A stretch of 64,000 nucleotides of DNA, from contig MWCQ01000010.1 of assembly GCA_002070105.1 (NCBI GenBank), positions 1 to 64,000 of the forward strand. Direction: 5' to 3'. The translations under genes and the position numbers were made by a program. This DNA is from Firmicutes bacterium ADurb.Bin193 (GTDB lineage Bacteria > Bacillota > Clostridia > Monoglobales > Firm-18). Shown one piece after another: positions 9,312-19,671 of this stretch. Numbering within the stretch: the first letter of the stretch is position 1; each line of letters opens with the position of its first letter. Below the pieces are notes generated by a model, which was given only the letters and a program-made list of their open reading frames with translations, was not told the DNA's origin and did not search any database.

Positions 9312-9756
9312 TCCTCATTAACCCTTTCGTAAGGTTCATTAAAACCGCGTCTTCATTGTTGTTTTGGTAGTACCCCTTCCTAAGCCCGACAACCTCAAAG
9401 CCCGCATTTTTGTAGAGCGAAATCGCAGAGATATTTGACCTTCTTACCTCAAGCATGATGACCGACAAACCAAGCTCATTCGCCGTCCGTACAAGCCTTT
9501 GCAAAAGAGCGGTACCGATACGGCGCCGTCTGTAATCGGGTGAAACCGCTATGTTGGTTATGTGACCCTCGTCGGCAACGCACCACATTCCCGCATATCC
9601 TACAACCTTTTCATCCTCGATAGCTATAAAATAATGCGCCATGCTGTTTTTAAGTTCATCCTCAAACATCCCTTTGGTCCACGGAGCGGTAAAGCATTGC
9701 TTTTCAAGCTTGATTATATCGTCTATATGGCTTTTTTCAAACCGTACAATTTTCAT
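9304..9756 (-). CDS. rimI: Ribosomal-protein-alanine N-acetyltransferase
   Basis: This 150-residue GNAT-fold acetyltransferase has the acetyl-CoA-binding pattern RRRRIGTALLQRL and the LEVRRSNISAISLYKNAGF segment typical of RimI, which acetylates the N-terminus of ribosomal protein S18. RimI next to TsaD is a widespread arrangement. The open frame begins with GTG at 9768, overlapping the phosphatase stop. The AGGAG at 9768-9772 instead suits the ATG at 9756, with 11 bases between, so I take that start. Confidence 0.92.
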   Translation of the reverse strand: MKIVRFEKSHIDDIIKLEKQCFTAPWTKGMFEDELKNSMAHYFIAIEDEKVVGYAGMWCVADEGHITNIAVSPDYRRRRIGTALLQRLVRTANELGLSVIMLEVRRSNISAISLYKNAGFEVVGLRKGYYQNNNEDAVLMNLTKGLMRND

Positions 9757-9764
9757 CCGCCGTA

Positions 9765-10190
9765 TCACTCCTGCGTTTTTATCTTTTCCGCAATTATTTC
9801 AAGGAGCCTTTGAAGCTGGTCCCTGCAAGCCCTGTATTCATCAAGCTCTGCACCGTACGGGTCGGATACTTCCTCGTCAACTCCCGCAAATTCGCCAAGT
9901 GTAAAGGTGTTCCCCTTTACATTGTTAAAAAACATCTTGTGTCCCCTTGTCATACACAGGATTAAATCGCTGTTTTGGGCGTCATCACCGCTTATACGGC
10001 GTGATTTGTGGGCGGAAATGTCTATCCCAATCTCGCTCATTGCAAGTAATGCGTTTTCGCTTGCGGACAGGCCGTCCTGCGTGGCTATACCCGCGGATGA
10101 AATATCACAGTCGGGCAAAAGCCTTTTTAAGATTCCCTCAGCCATCGGGCTTCTGCATGTATTGCCCGTGCAAACCAGTAAAATTTTCAT
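9765..10190 (-). CDS. ywlE: Low-molecular-weight phosphatase, probable protein-arginine phosphatase (YwlE-like)
   Basis: This 141-residue enzyme has the P-loop CTGNTCRSPMAEG at residues ~7-19 and the C-terminal acid DPYG that completes the LMW phosphatase site. In Bacillus YwlE the threonine two residues after CTGN's glycine region (CTGNTCRS rather than CLGNICRS) marks the arginine-phosphatase branch, and this protein has that Thr. Its place beside a YwlC/Sua5 homologue matches Bacillus gene order. YwlE opposes the McsB arginine kinase in protein quality control; McsB is not in the window. Confidence 0.85.
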   Translation of the reverse strand: MKILLVCTGNTCRSPMAEGILKRLLPDCDISSAGIATQDGLSASENALLAMSEIGIDISAHKSRRISGDDAQNSDLILCMTRGHKMFFNNVKGNTFTLGEFAGVDEEVSDPYGAELDEYRACRDQLQRLLEIIAEKIKTQE

Positions 10191-10216
10191 ATTACTACCC
10201 CCGAAAAGCCTTTATT

Positions 10217-11251
10217 TTATGGGTTTTTCCCGTTATCAATAATTTTATACCCCGCCGCTCTGTAAAGCCTGTCGTTGGTGGCAAGGTTTATACCTTTACA
10301 GTCAATATCCGTTGTGAAAATTACATCAACATCCTCGCCGTCAAGGCTTCGAAGGTGCTCAAACAGGCTTTTGGCATATTCGCCCGGACTTTCGCCCAAA
10401 TGCTTTACCACACAGTTTTCGGGAAAGGCTGTTCTTTCTGTTGTAATAATCCCGACCTTGCGGTATTTTTCCGCATTTTCCGATATAAATTCCGAAAAGC
10501 CGCCTCTGACAACGAAAACGGGCGCTTTAGGGGAATAATGCTTGTATTTAACCCCCGGTGAGCGCGGCGTTTCGCTTTGGGTATGTTCGAAATTCATCAA
10601 AACCTTACCCAAAACCTCCGTAAGCTGTTCATAAGTTACCCCGCCGGGTCTTAAAAGAACAGGAACACCACCGCTTACATCTATTACAGTAGACTCAACG
10701 CCGACCTCGCATCTTCCTCCGTCTATAATCGCATCAATTTTGCCGTACAAATCATCCTTAACATGCTCTGCGCTTGTCGGGCTCGGCTTTCCCGATATAT
10801 TTGCGCTCGGCGCGGCTATGGGAATTCGACAGGCGCGCAAAAGCTTCAGCGCCGCTTCGTTTTTCGGAACCCTTACCCCGACCGTGTCAAGCCCTGCGGT
10901 TACTATATCAGGAATTGCGGCGCTTTTTTTCATAACCACGGTAAGAGGCCCCGGCCAAAATGCGCTCATCAGCTTTTCGGCGTTTTCGGGTATTTCGGAT
11001 ACTATGTCCTTAAGCTGCTGTCTGTCCGCAATATGCACTATAAGAGGGTTGTCCGAGGGTCTGCCCTTTGCCTTAAAAATATTTTCAACCGCGGCTTTTG
11101 AAAGGGCGTTAGCACCCAAGCCGTAAACCGTTTCGGTAGGAAACGCAACAAGCCCGCCACCTTTCAGCAGTGCTGCGGCGCGGGCTATGTCATGGTCTTC
11201 GGTTGTCAAAAGCTGTGTTTTCAAGGCTCTTATCATTCCTTTATAAAGCAT
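10217..11251 (-). CDS. tsaC: L-threonylcarbamoyladenylate synthase, Sua5 type
   Basis: This enzyme makes threonylcarbamoyl-AMP from threonine, bicarbonate and ATP, the first step of t6A formation. Residues ~15-205 form the YrdC/TsaC domain (FPTETVYGLGANA, KGRPSDNPL, PSANISGKPSPT). The C-terminal ~130 residues form the extra Sua5 domain, which makes the 344-residue length normal for the long type. The start is uncertain: ATG 11251 has a weak site, and ATG 11236 or a nearby TTG is possible. Upstream of it lies the restriction-modification pair. Confidence 0.93.
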   Translation of the reverse strand: MLYKGMIRALKTQLLTTEDHDIARAAALLKGGGLVAFPTETVYGLGANALSKAAVENIFKAKGRPSDNPLIVHIADRQQLKDIVSEIPENAEKLMSAFWPGPLTVVMKKSAAIPDIVTAGLDTVGVRVPKNEAALKLLRACRIPIAAPSANISGKPSPTSAEHVKDDLYGKIDAIIDGGRCEVGVESTVIDVSGGVPVLLRPGGVTYEQLTEVLGKVLMNFEHTQSETPRSPGVKYKHYSPKAPVFVVRGGFSEFISENAEKYRKVGIITTERTAFPENCVVKHLGESPGEYAKSLFEHLRSLDGEDVDVIFTTDIDCKGINLATNDRLYRAAGYKIIDNGKNP

Positions 11252-11280
11252 TTAGGAAAATATCAATTTTTCTCTATTAA

Positions 11281-12258
11281 TCATTTAACGAATTTTTTTA
11301 TTTGCATAGCAATAACATATGCTAATTGAGTGGGGACAGCATTACCTACCATTTTATAACCATCGCTCACTTTATTGTAATAAAACTTAAAATCATCAGG
11401 AAAGCTTTGAATTCTTGCACATTCGCGAACACTCAGCCGTCTGTATAAGTGTTCTTTTCCCGGAACAAAAATTCTTTTATTTTTTTCTACAAAAAGCATT
11501 TTGGGGGCTTGAGGATGTATAGGCGCATGCCTTCCTCCAGCCTGTATTGTAAAAGATTGCTCATCCCAACCTCTAACCCTGTTTCTTGACATGAAAATTG
11601 TAGAGAAACCACCGTTCATATATTCATGGTTTGGTACAAGACAGTTTTCGTTATTTGTTGTATTTTTATCTCCCGCCTTAATAGCGTTGTCTTTCAAATC
11701 CCAAATCACATCTCTTAGTGTATATTTTTTTGAAAATTCTATGGGCCATTCAAACTTTACAGATAAATCTTTATGGAAACCTATATAGAATACCCTTTTC
11801 CTGTCCTGCGCAACCCCAAAATCCGCTGCATTTAGTAGCTTAACAAAAATATCGTATCCTGCTTCTTTAAAATGATGAATTATATTGTTTACAGCCTCTT
11901 TATGTATATCAGCAAGCATACCTGATACATTTTCAGCAACAAAAAATTTTGGTCGTTTATCTCGCAAAATTCTTATAAATTCATAAAATAATTTTCCTCG
12001 ACTATCTTCTATACCTCGCAATGCACCAGCTTCACTCCAACTTTGACAAGGCGGACCACCTATTATACCGTCGCAGTCGGGTATTTCATTTGAAGGAATT
12101 ATTCTTATATCTCTTTTATCTAATGGCGCAGAGTGATTCTTTTCATATGTTTCCCAAATTGAATTATCAAACTCATTAGCCCAAACAATATTGCAATCTG
12201 CTTTTTCAAAACCAAGGTCTAACCCACCTGCACCGGAAAACAAGCTAACAATTTTCAT
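11281..12258 (-). CDS. DNA (cytosine-5) methyltransferase of a type II system
   Basis: This 325-residue C5 methyltransferase has all core motifs in order: [13 protein letters not shown] (I, SAM binding), [12 protein letters not shown] (IV, catalytic Cys), AENVSG (VI), [12 protein letters not shown] (VIII), the variable target-recognition stretch, [17 protein letters not shown] (IX) and GNAVPTQL (X). It is paired with an NgoPII-type endonuclease, so GGCC is the likely target by inference. The frame opens with an ATG at 12273 overlapping the endonuclease stop, but GAGG 9 bases before ATG 12258 favours the latter. It is AT-richer than its neighbours. Confidence 0.93.
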   Translation of the reverse strand: MKIVSLFSGAGGLDLGFEKADCNIVWANEFDNSIWETYEKNHSAPLDKRDIRIIPSNEIPDCDGIIGGPPCQSWSEAGALRGIEDSRGKLFYEFIRILRDKRPKFFVAENVSGMLADIHKEAVNNIIHHFKEAGYDIFVKLLNAADFGVAQDRKRVFYIGFHKDLSVKFEWPIEFSKKYTLRDVIWDLKDNAIKAGDKNTTNNENCLVPNHEYMNGGFSTIFMSRNRVRGWDEQSFTIQAGGRHAPIHPQAPKMLFVEKNKRIFVPGKEHLYRRLSVRECARIQSFPDDFKFYYNKVSDGYKMVGNAVPTQLAYVIAMQIKKFVK

Positions 12259-12269
12259 AACAAATCGCC

Positions 12270-13115
12270 TCATATAACATATTTAATAAGTTTCGCATTT
12301 CTTAGGTGTGCAGGATTGTTTGGATTTTTTATTCTAACATTTTCAATATACAATCCGTCTATTTCCCCACATAATCCTTCAAGCTGTCCTCGATTTTCAA
12401 AGGTATTATATTTTTCGGAATTTATAATTGCCATAAAATTAAATCTTCTTCTATGGTCTCTTCGAAATATATAATTAAAAACAGTAAACGGATTATCAAT
12501 ACCCCACATTCCTCTCACTCTTAAATATGTTATACCTAATGGGTCAACTCGATTTACTCTGCCCAACTCACGAGTATCAGAAAATTCAACACCCTGAATG
12601 TTCTCAACACCAGTCTTTATAACCCTTTTTATCTGCTCATACACATCTTTGTCTGCGCAATAATCATCTCCATATACGAAACACAAGGATTTTAGATTGT
12701 TGTTGTCAACAACACCGACAGCATAAATCATGTCTTTTACAGTCCAATTTTCACAAGTTCTACAAGCGTTTTTAATCATTGGGCTGTCAACAAACAATTT
12801 TGCCTTTGGATAACTACTATTTAAAGCTAAAGATGAGTCGTTTGACTCAATTTTCTTAACCTCAATAGCATCACCACCACGAAGAATAGAATCAGGCGGA
12901 TTGTTTTGATTTCCGAGATAACTAAAAACCTGAGATAAGCGTTCATTTCTGATTTGTTCATTTGTTTCTTCAACTGTGTTAGCAAATATATCCTTTATGT
13001 ACTCCTCTAAAGCACCACCCATATTATTCGCACGATTATGGGTATTTGCATATTGTCTTAATTCAATTTTAGGATTGGTTACTAAATTAATTATTGCCGT
13101 AATAATATTACTCAT
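12270..13115 (-). CDS. Type II restriction endonuclease, NgoPII-like
   Basis: This 281-residue protein resembles the NgoPII endonuclease family, as I recognise it from the opening ([20 protein letters not shown], then [16 protein letters not shown]) and the pairing with a HaeIII-like methyltransferase. The nuclease motif is visible as [16 protein letters not shown] at residues ~73-88, a PD...ExK-type core. NgoPII cuts GGCC; that specificity is inferred. The stop overlaps the methyltransferase frame. The pair is AT-rich and interrupts a translation-gene cluster, which points to horizontal gain. Confidence 0.85.
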   Translation of the reverse strand: MSNIITAIINLVTNPKIELRQYANTHNRANNMGGALEEYIKDIFANTVEETNEQIRNERLSQVFSYLGNQNNPPDSILRGGDAIEVKKIESNDSSLALNSSYPKAKLFVDSPMIKNACRTCENWTVKDMIYAVGVVDNNNLKSLCFVYGDDYCADKDVYEQIKRVIKTGVENIQGVEFSDTRELGRVNRVDPLGITYLRVRGMWGIDNPFTVFNYIFRRDHRRRFNFMAIINSEKYNTFENRGQLEGLCGEIDGLYIENVRIKNPNNPAHLRNAKLIKYVI

Positions 13116-13171
13116 TATAATAACCTCACTTTTCTCAAAAATGGTTGCTTAAAGCAGTAGCTACGACTTTA

Positions 13172-14236
13172 TTATTCCCCTTTTAGCCTTTCGGCCTGAT
13201 AGTGGGTTGCGAGTGCGTCGATAATCTCGTCAAGGTCCCCGTTCAAAACGGCATCAAGCCTGTGAAGCGTAAGCCCTATTCTGTGGTCGCTGACGCGCCC
13301 CTGGGGGAAATTGTATGTCCTGATACGCTCGCTTCTGTCGCCCGTTCCCACCTGACTTTTACGCTGCTCGGCTATTTCGGCGTTCTGGCGGCTTTGCATA
13401 AGCTCATAAAGCCGTGAGCGCAGGATTTTCATTGCCTTATCCTTGTTTTTAAGCTGTGACTTTTCGTCCTGACACGACACCACAAGACCCGTGGGAATAT
13501 GGGTTATGCGAACAGCCGAATCGGTTGTGTTGACGCACTGTCCTCCCGGCCCGCCCGCACGGAAAACATCAATACGAAGGTCGTTCGGATTGATATCAAC
13601 CTCAACCTCCTCAACCTCGGGCAAAACCGCAACGGTAACGGTTGAGGTATGTATCCTCCCTCCGCTTTCGGTTGTCGGTATTCTTTGGACGCGGTGTACT
13701 CCGCTTTCGTATTTAAGACGGCTGTATGCGCCCGCCCCCGTTATTTCGAAGGATACCTCTTTAATTCCGCCGAGCTCGGTTGCGTTAAGGTTAAGAACCT
13801 CAACCCTCCACCGCTTTGCCTCGGCATACATTGTATACATACGCATAAGGTCACCCGCAAACAGCGCCGCCTCGTCACCGCCTGCGCCGCCCCGTATTTC
13901 GATAATAACATTTTTCTCGTCGTTGGGGTCCTTGGGAAGAAGGAGAATCCGAAGCTCGGCCTCAAGTGCCGAAAGCTTTTCCCGCCCCTCGTCAAGTTCT
14001 GACTGGACAAGCTCGCGAAAATCCTTGTCAAGCTTTTCGCCGAGCATTTCCCTTGCCTCGTCCATCGAGGCTTTGACAGCCTTGTACTGGCGATATTTTT
14101 CCACAATAGGCGTTATGTCGGACTGCTCCTTGCACATTACCGCAAACCTGCTCTGGTCAGCTATTACCGCAGGGTCGCTTACCGCTAAGCAAAGCTCCTC
14201 ATACCGCTTTTCTATAAATGACAGTTTGTCAAACAA
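13172..14236 (-). CDS. prfA: Peptide chain release factor 1
   Basis: RF1 reads UAA and UAG in the ribosomal A site and releases the finished protein. At 354 residues it is full length. The codon-reading PxT motif is seen as PTT in [16 protein letters not shown], and the catalytic GGQ is in [16 protein letters not shown]. The start is TTG, with GGAGG 8 bases upstream. It lies 33 bases after prfB, so both release factors are probably on one transcript from the secA side. Confidence 0.97.
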   Translation of the reverse strand: MFDKLSFIEKRYEELCLAVSDPAVIADQSRFAVMCKEQSDITPIVEKYRQYKAVKASMDEAREMLGEKLDKDFRELVQSELDEGREKLSALEAELRILLLPKDPNDEKNVIIEIRGGAGGDEAALFAGDLMRMYTMYAEAKRWRVEVLNLNATELGGIKEVSFEITGAGAYSRLKYESGVHRVQRIPTTESGGRIHTSTVTVAVLPEVEEVEVDINPNDLRIDVFRAGGPGGQCVNTTDSAVRITHIPTGLVVSCQDEKSQLKNKDKAMKILRSRLYELMQSRQNAEIAEQRKSQVGTGDRSERIRTYNFPQGRVSDHRIGLTLHRLDAVLNGDLDEIIDALATHYQAERLKGE

Positions 14237-14269
14237 ATTTTATTCCTCCATGACGATTTGATTTATGAA

Positions 14270-15392
14270 TTATTTAAGATTAAGCGTGCCGAGCGACGCT
14301 GCCTTCAGATATGCGTTTATAAAGCCGTCAAGCTCACCGTCCATCACAGCCGAAATATTGCCCGTTTCAAAGGATGTGCGGTGATCCTTAACCATATTGT
14401 AGGGGTGAAAAACATACGAGCGGATTTGGCTCCCCCACGCAATGTCCTTTTGAACGCCCTTCAAATCCTCAATTTTATCCTTATGCTCCTGCTCGGCAAG
14501 CTGAATGAGCTTTGACTTTAGCATTTTCATTGCGGTATCCCTGTTTTTGTGCTGTGACCTCTCGTTCTGGCACGAAACGACAACGCCCGTGGGTATATGC
14601 GTAATCCTTATTGCGCTGTCCGTTTTGTTTACATGCTGACCGCCCGCACCGCTTGAACGGTATGTGTCAATCCTTAAATCATCGGGGTTTATGTCAACCT
14701 GAATTTCGTCGGTTATCTCAGGCATAACCTCAACCGAAGCAAAGGAAGTATGCCTTCTTCCCGAGGCATCGAAAGGAGAAATCCTGACAAGCCTGTGAAC
14801 GCCCTTTTCAGCCTTCGCATAGCCGTAAGCATTAAGCCCCTCAATCAGTATCGACACGCTTTTTATCCCTGCCTCGTCGCCCGCAAGATAGTCGAGCGTT
14901 TCGACCCTGTATCCCCTTCGCTCCGCCCAGCGGGTAAACATACGAAGAAGCATTTCCGCCCAGTCCTGAGCCTCTGTTCCGCCCGCGCCCGCATGGAGCG
15001 TCATAATGGCGTTGTTTTTATCGTACGGCCCCGACAAAAGCGCTTCGAGGCGCATATTTTCAAGCTCTTTCACAAGGTTGGCATGTCCCTGTCTGACCTC
15101 GTCCAAAATGGACAAATCCTCCATTTCAATGCCCAAAGAAACAAGCGTTACTAAATCCTCCCAGTGGCTGTAAAGGCTTTGATACCTTGAAACCTTATCC
15201 TTCAGCTGTTTTAACCTTTGCATGATTTTTTGCGCGTTTTCCATATCGGAATAAAAATCGGGCGCCGCTGTTTGACGGTCAAGTTCTTCTATCTGAGTTT
15301 GCGTACCGGAAATGTCAAAGTGAATCCCTTAATTCTTTAATGTCTTTTTCAAGCCCGTCAAGTGAAAGACGGTATTCTTCAAACTCCAACAT
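14270..15392 (-). CDS. prfB: Peptide chain release factor 2, with programmed +1 frameshift
   Basis: RF2 reads UAA and UGA. The gene is in two frames. A 25-codon first frame starts at ATG 15392 (AAGGAAG site upstream) and ends at CTT TGA (15320-15315). Reading then slips +1 over base 15317 and continues from GAC at 15316 to 14270, giving 373 residues. An internal AGGG lies just before TCA-CTT-TGA-C, as in the autoregulatory RF2 shift site of other bacteria. The SPF codon-reading motif ([14 protein letters not shown]) and catalytic GGQ ([15 protein letters not shown]) are present. Starting at ATG 15244 would truncate the protein. Confidence 0.96.
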
Positions 15393-15431
15393 TCTATCAC
15401 TTCCTTGTTAATGTTTTGACTTTACTGGCGG

Positions 15432-18155
15432 TTACTGCCCGCAGCACTTTTTATATTTCTTCCCGCTTCCGCAGGGGCACGGTTCGTTTCTTCCTACCTT
15501 ATTGCTCTTTTTAACGGGCTTATTGGTGTTATCCTCCGCCCCCGCAAGGGATTCCGATACGGGCTTTGCCACCTGTTCTCTTTTCAGTTCGGTGTTTACC
15601 CTTGCATGGTAAATATGGCGGACGGTCTCCTCCTTTATCGAGGCAATCATTTCTTCGAACATATCCATTCCCTCGAATTTATATTCGATAACAGGGTCCT
15701 TCTGTGCATAGGCACGAAGCCCGATTCCGGAGCGGAGCTGATCCATCGCATCAATGTGGTCCATCCACAGGTTGTCTACGACCTGCAAAAGCACAATACG
15801 CTCAAGCTCGCGCATTGCTTCGCTTCCTATTTGTTGTTCCTTCTTTTCATATACATTGTGTGAAGCCTCCAGAACGAATTCCAAAAGCTCATCTTTTGTA
15901 ATCTCCCTGCACTTTCTTGGCTCAAGCCTTACCACTATGCCGAATTTTTCGAGCATAAGGGTATAAAATGTTTCCCACGAAAAATCATCGCCGTGCTCAC
16001 TTTCGCCCGCGGTAATATCCACAATTTTTTTAGCAACGCTGTCAATCATCGACAGTATATAATCGCGGAGGTTTTCACCCTCCAAAACCTTACTGCGCTG
16101 GGCGTAAATAAGCTCACGCTGTTGGTTCATAACATCGTCGTACTGAAGGACATGCTTTCTTATATCAAAGTTTCTGCCCTCAACCTTTTTCTGTGCGCTT
16201 TCGATGGCGTTGGACAGAATTTTCGCCTCAATGGGCTGGTCATCCTCAAGCCCAAGGGTTTCTACCATCCCCATAAGGCGTTCGGAGCCGAAAAGGCGCA
16301 TTAAATCGTCCTCCAGCGATATATAGAATTTAGACTCGCCGACATCGCCCTGTCGTCCGCTTCTTCCCCTTAGCTGATTGTCTATGCGCCTGCTCTCATG
16401 CCGTTCCGTTCCGATTATGAAAAGGCCGCCCGCATTTATAACCTCTTCGCGCTCCGCCAAAACCGCAGGCTTATACTTTTCATACAGCTCTTTATATGTG
16501 GCGCGCGCATTCAAAATTTCTTCATTATCCGTATCCGCAAAGCTCGTTGCCTCGTTTATCATTTCAGGCTCAAAACCGAGCTTTGCCATTTCGCGCTTAG
16601 CCATAAATTCGGCATTTCCGCCGAGGACAATGTCCGTTCCTCTGCCCGCCATGTTGGTGGCGATGGTCACCGCACCCTTTTTACCTGCCTGTGCGACTAT
16701 CTCCGCCTCTTTTTCATGGAATTTTGCGTTCAAAACCTCATGCGGGATTCCTATTTTTTTAAGAGCGGCCGAAAGCTTCTCCGATTTTTCTATTGTTATG
16801 GTGCCGACCAAAACTGGCTGACCCTTTTCATGGCACCTTTTAATCTGTTCTATAACGGCATTGAACTTGCCCGCCTCGTTTTTATATACGGCGTCGGGAT
16901 GGTCAATCCTTATAAGCGGCATATTTGTGGGGATTACAATAACATCAAGCTTGTATATCGCCTGAAACTCCGCCTCCTCGGTCTGCGCCGTACCCGTCAT
17001 ACCCGAAAGTTTTTTGTAAAGCCTGAAATAGTTTTGGAAGGTTATTGTGGCAAGGGTTTTACTCTCACGCTCAACCTTTACCTTCTCCTTCGCCTCAATC
17101 GCCTGATGAAGTCCCTCGCTGTACCGCCTTCCGAACATCAGCCTACCCGTAAATTCGTCTACGATTATAACCTCTCCGTCTTTTACAACATAGTCCTTAT
17201 CCCTTTGCATTATGCCGTGGGCGCGGATTGCCTGATTGATGTGGTGCGATATGGTGAGATTTTCGGGGTCGGACAAATTTTCAATCTTGAAAAAAGCCTC
17301 CGCCTTTTTTATTCCTCTTTCGGTGAGAGTTGCGGTATGCGCCTTTTCGTCAACTATATAGTCGGCGTCAACGCCTTCCTCAAGCTGTTTGTCGTCGCTC
17401 TCTTTAATTTTGATTTTTTTAAGAGTGCGCGCAAATTTATCCGCGGTTTCATAGAGTGCGGTGGATTTGTCGCCCGCGCCCGATATTATAAGAGGCGTCC
17501 TCGCCTCGTCGATAAGTATGCTGTCAACCTCATCGACAATAGCGAAATAATGACCCCTTTGCACCCTTTGCGACTTGTAAATAACCATGTTGTCCCTCAA
17601 GTAGTCAAACCCAAGCTCGTTGTTCGTGCCATAGGTTATATCGGCGGCGTAAGCCCTTCTTCGCTCGTCATTGTCAAGCCCGTGGACGATAAGCCCGACC
17701 GAAAGCCCCAAGAAGTTATAAATCTTTCCCATCCATTCGCTGTCGCGCTTGGCAAGGTAATCGTTTACCGTTACAATATGGACGCCTTGCCCCGTAAGGG
17801 CGTTAAGATATGCGGGAAGGGTCGCCACAAGGGTTTTTCCTTCGCCGGTCTTCATCTCCGCGATTCGCCCCTGATGAAGCACAACCCCGCCGATCAGCTG
17901 TACTCTAAAATGCCGCATACCCAAAACACGGCAGGAAGCCTCTCTGACTACCGCAAAAGCCTCCGGAAGAATATCGTCGGTTGTTTCGCCGTTTTTAAGG
18001 CGCTCCTTAAACTCCGCGGTTTTCGCCTTAAGCTCTTTGTCGGAAAGTGCCTTTACGGAAGGCTCCAGCGCCTCTATTTTGTCCACAATCGGCATAATGC
18101 GCTTAAGTTCGCGGTCACTGTATGTTCCGAATATCTTGTCAAATATGTTAGCCAA
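15432..18155 (-). CDS. secA: Preprotein translocase ATPase
   Basis: SecA drives secretory proteins through SecYEG by ATP hydrolysis. The 907-residue protein is full length. It shows the Walker A region [18 protein letters not shown], the [19 protein letters not shown] segment, a second helicase half with [15 protein letters not shown] and [20 protein letters not shown], and the C-terminal zinc motif [14 protein letters not shown] that contacts SecB or the ribosome. The start is TTG behind GAGG. It heads the prfB-prfA run and serves the many exported proteins encoded here. Confidence 0.98.
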   Translation of the reverse strand: MANIFDKIFGTYSDRELKRIMPIVDKIEALEPSVKALSDKELKAKTAEFKERLKNGETTDDILPEAFAVVREASCRVLGMRHFRVQLIGGVVLHQGRIAEMKTGEGKTLVATLPAYLNALTGQGVHIVTVNDYLAKRDSEWMGKIYNFLGLSVGLIVHGLDNDERRRAYAADITYGTNNELGFDYLRDNMVIYKSQRVQRGHYFAIVDEVDSILIDEARTPLIISGAGDKSTALYETADKFARTLKKIKIKESDDKQLEEGVDADYIVDEKAHTATLTERGIKKAEAFFKIENLSDPENLTISHHINQAIRAHGIMQRDKDYVVKDGEVIIVDEFTGRLMFGRRYSEGLHQAIEAKEKVKVERESKTLATITFQNYFRLYKKLSGMTGTAQTEEAEFQAIYKLDVIVIPTNMPLIRIDHPDAVYKNEAGKFNAVIEQIKRCHEKGQPVLVGTITIEKSEKLSAALKKIGIPHEVLNAKFHEKEAEIVAQAGKKGAVTIATNMAGRGTDIVLGGNAEFMAKREMAKLGFEPEMINEATSFADTDNEEILNARATYKELYEKYKPAVLAEREEVINAGGLFIIGTERHESRRIDNQLRGRSGRQGDVGESKFYISLEDDLMRLFGSERLMGMVETLGLEDDQPIEAKILSNAIESAQKKVEGRNFDIRKHVLQYDDVMNQQRELIYAQRSKVLEGENLRDYILSMIDSVAKKIVDITAGESEHGDDFSWETFYTLMLEKFGIVVRLEPRKCREITKDELLEFVLEASHNVYEKKEQQIGSEAMRELERIVLLQVVDNLWMDHIDAMDQLRSGIGLRAYAQKDPVIEYKFEGMDMFEEMIASIKEETVRHIYHARVNTELKREQVAKPVSESLAGAEDNTNKPVKKSNKVGRNEPCPCGSGKKYKKCCGQ

Positions 18156-18200
18156 TTAATACACCTCGTTTGTCGGAAAAAAATCTTACTGTGCAAAAAA

Positions 18201-18875
18201 TCAGATAATGCTGTCGCCCTCACGATAGCTTGACATAATCATCTTCAGAATCTGTGCGGGTGTCGGCGGCGTATAGGTTATCGCATTCGCCCCCGCCTCT
18301 ATCGTTTTTATAATTGTTTCATCGTTCGGCCCGCCGGTAGCTATTATGGCGATATCGGAATTTTTGTCCCTAATGCGCTTAATTATTTCAATAGTATCCC
18401 CTGCGCCCGACACATTAAACACGGATACGCCTGCCTTTATCCTGCTTTCAAAGTCGGTCTTTTCGGAAACCACCGTTACGACTATCGGGATATCTATCCT
18501 TTCTTTCATTGCCGCAATCGTTTCATTTGTTGCCGGCGCGTTTAAAACAACGCCGATTGCCCCCTGATTTTCAGCGTCGAGCGCAAGGTTTATGGAGCGT
18601 TTTCCGCCCGTAATCCCGCCGCCCACACCGCAAAAAACGGGGACATCCGAAACCTGTATAATGGCGTGGGTTATCGCAGGCTGGGGAGTGAACGGATAAA
18701 CAGCCATTATAGCATTGGCATTGCAATTTTTAATTATCGCAACATCCGTCGTAAAAACAAGCGATTTTATAAGCTTGCCGAAAATCTTAATACCGCTTGC
18801 CTTGGATATTACCTCGGGCATCTTTATCATGTGTCTTCTTAATATTCCTTCTATTTCAGGGGGACGGGATTCCAT
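18201..18875 (-). CDS. Conserved TIM-barrel-like protein, function unknown
   Basis: This 224-residue protein has alternating beta/alpha spacing and several barrel-like strand ends: FCGVGGGITGG, IPIVVTVVSE, SVFNVSGAGDT, IAIIATGGPNDETI. The last two resemble phosphate-binding ends of TIM barrels. I do not recognise an assigned reaction; similar clostridial proteins are often loosely named hydrolase. The ATG at 18875 is chosen because GGAGGG lies 6 bases upstream. It sits between rex and secA on the same strand. Confidence 0.7.
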   Translation of the reverse strand: MESRPPEIEGILRRHMIKMPEVISKASGIKIFGKLIKSLVFTTDVAIIKNCNANAIMAVYPFTPQPAITHAIIQVSDVPVFCGVGGGITGGKRSINLALDAENQGAIGVVLNAPATNETIAAMKERIDIPIVVTVVSEKTDFESRIKAGVSVFNVSGAGDTIEIIKRIRDKNSDIAIIATGGPNDETIIKTIEAGANAITYTPPTPAQILKMIMSSYREGDSII

Positions 18876-18926
18876 AAACAACCCTCCAATCGGTACCGCA
18901 AATCAGAAAACGGCCTTGACCGTTCC

Positions 18927-19562
18927 CTACTGTTTTTTGTTTTTTATTCTGTATGAAAGAGTCATAAGGCTGTCGCTAAGGTGAACATTTTCTATTTCGA
19001 CACCCTCCGGGACCTTTATGTCTGTGTACGAAAAGTTCAAAAGCCCTCTGATTCCAAGGTGTGAAAGGCGAAGGGCAACCTCGCCCGCCTCGGTCTTTGG
19101 TACGGCTATTATTGCAATGTCGGGCTTATTTTCTTTTGTAAAATCTTCAAGTGCTTTAATGTCCAAAATTGGATATTCACCTATGTAGCTCCCGATTTTT
19201 TTGGGGTCATTGTCAAAAACGCCCACAAGCTTAAAGCCCCTTCTCTCAAAGGATTTATAAGACGCAAGCGCTCTTCCCAAATTGCCGGCGCCGACTATAA
19301 TCATCTTGTGACCGCGATTAAGACCCAATATTTTTCCTATTTCGTTATATAAAGCCTCGACATTATAGCCGTAGCCCTGCTGTCCGAACCCGCCGAAGCA
19401 GTTTAAATCCTGCCTAATCTGTGAGGCGGTTACGCTCATCTTTTCGCTGAGCTCTTTTGAAGAAATCCTTGTAACTCCGCTATCACAAAGCTCACCCAAG
19501 TATCTGTAATATCTGGGTAGCCTTTTTATTACCTCAAAGGATATTTTTTTTGAATTTTCCAT
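18927..19562 (-). CDS. rex: Redox-sensing transcriptional repressor Rex
   Basis: Rex represses fermentation and respiration genes when NADH is low and leaves DNA when NADH rises. The 211-residue protein has an N-terminal winged helix (~1-80: RLPRYYRYLGEL, SVTASQIRQDLNCFGGFGQQG) and a Rossmann NAD(H) domain with GAGNLGRALASY. The domain-swapped C-terminal helix contains LSDSLMTLSYRIK. The ribosome site is GGAGG. I could not identify a Rex operator upstream by eye. Confidence 0.96.
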   Translation of the reverse strand: MENSKKISFEVIKRLPRYYRYLGELCDSGVTRISSKELSEKMSVTASQIRQDLNCFGGFGQQGYGYNVEALYNEIGKILGLNRGHKMIIVGAGNLGRALASYKSFERRGFKLVGVFDNDPKKIGSYIGEYPILDIKALEDFTKENKPDIAIIAVPKTEAGEVALRLSHLGIRGLLNFSYTDIKVPEGVEIENVHLSDSLMTLSYRIKNKKQ

Positions 19563-19671
19563 TGTTTTACCTCCTTAATTGCGCGGCGCCGTTTTCCGTT
19601 TAGCAAGGAAAATTGCGGCGGCGCAATAAATTCACCGCGGAGCGTGTAATAATCACTATAATAATTATACG

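Noticed and set aside
16398-18233. 611-codon open frame antisense to secA
   Set aside because: It mirrors the secA reading frame, has no ribosome site or recognisable domain, and secA is unambiguous.
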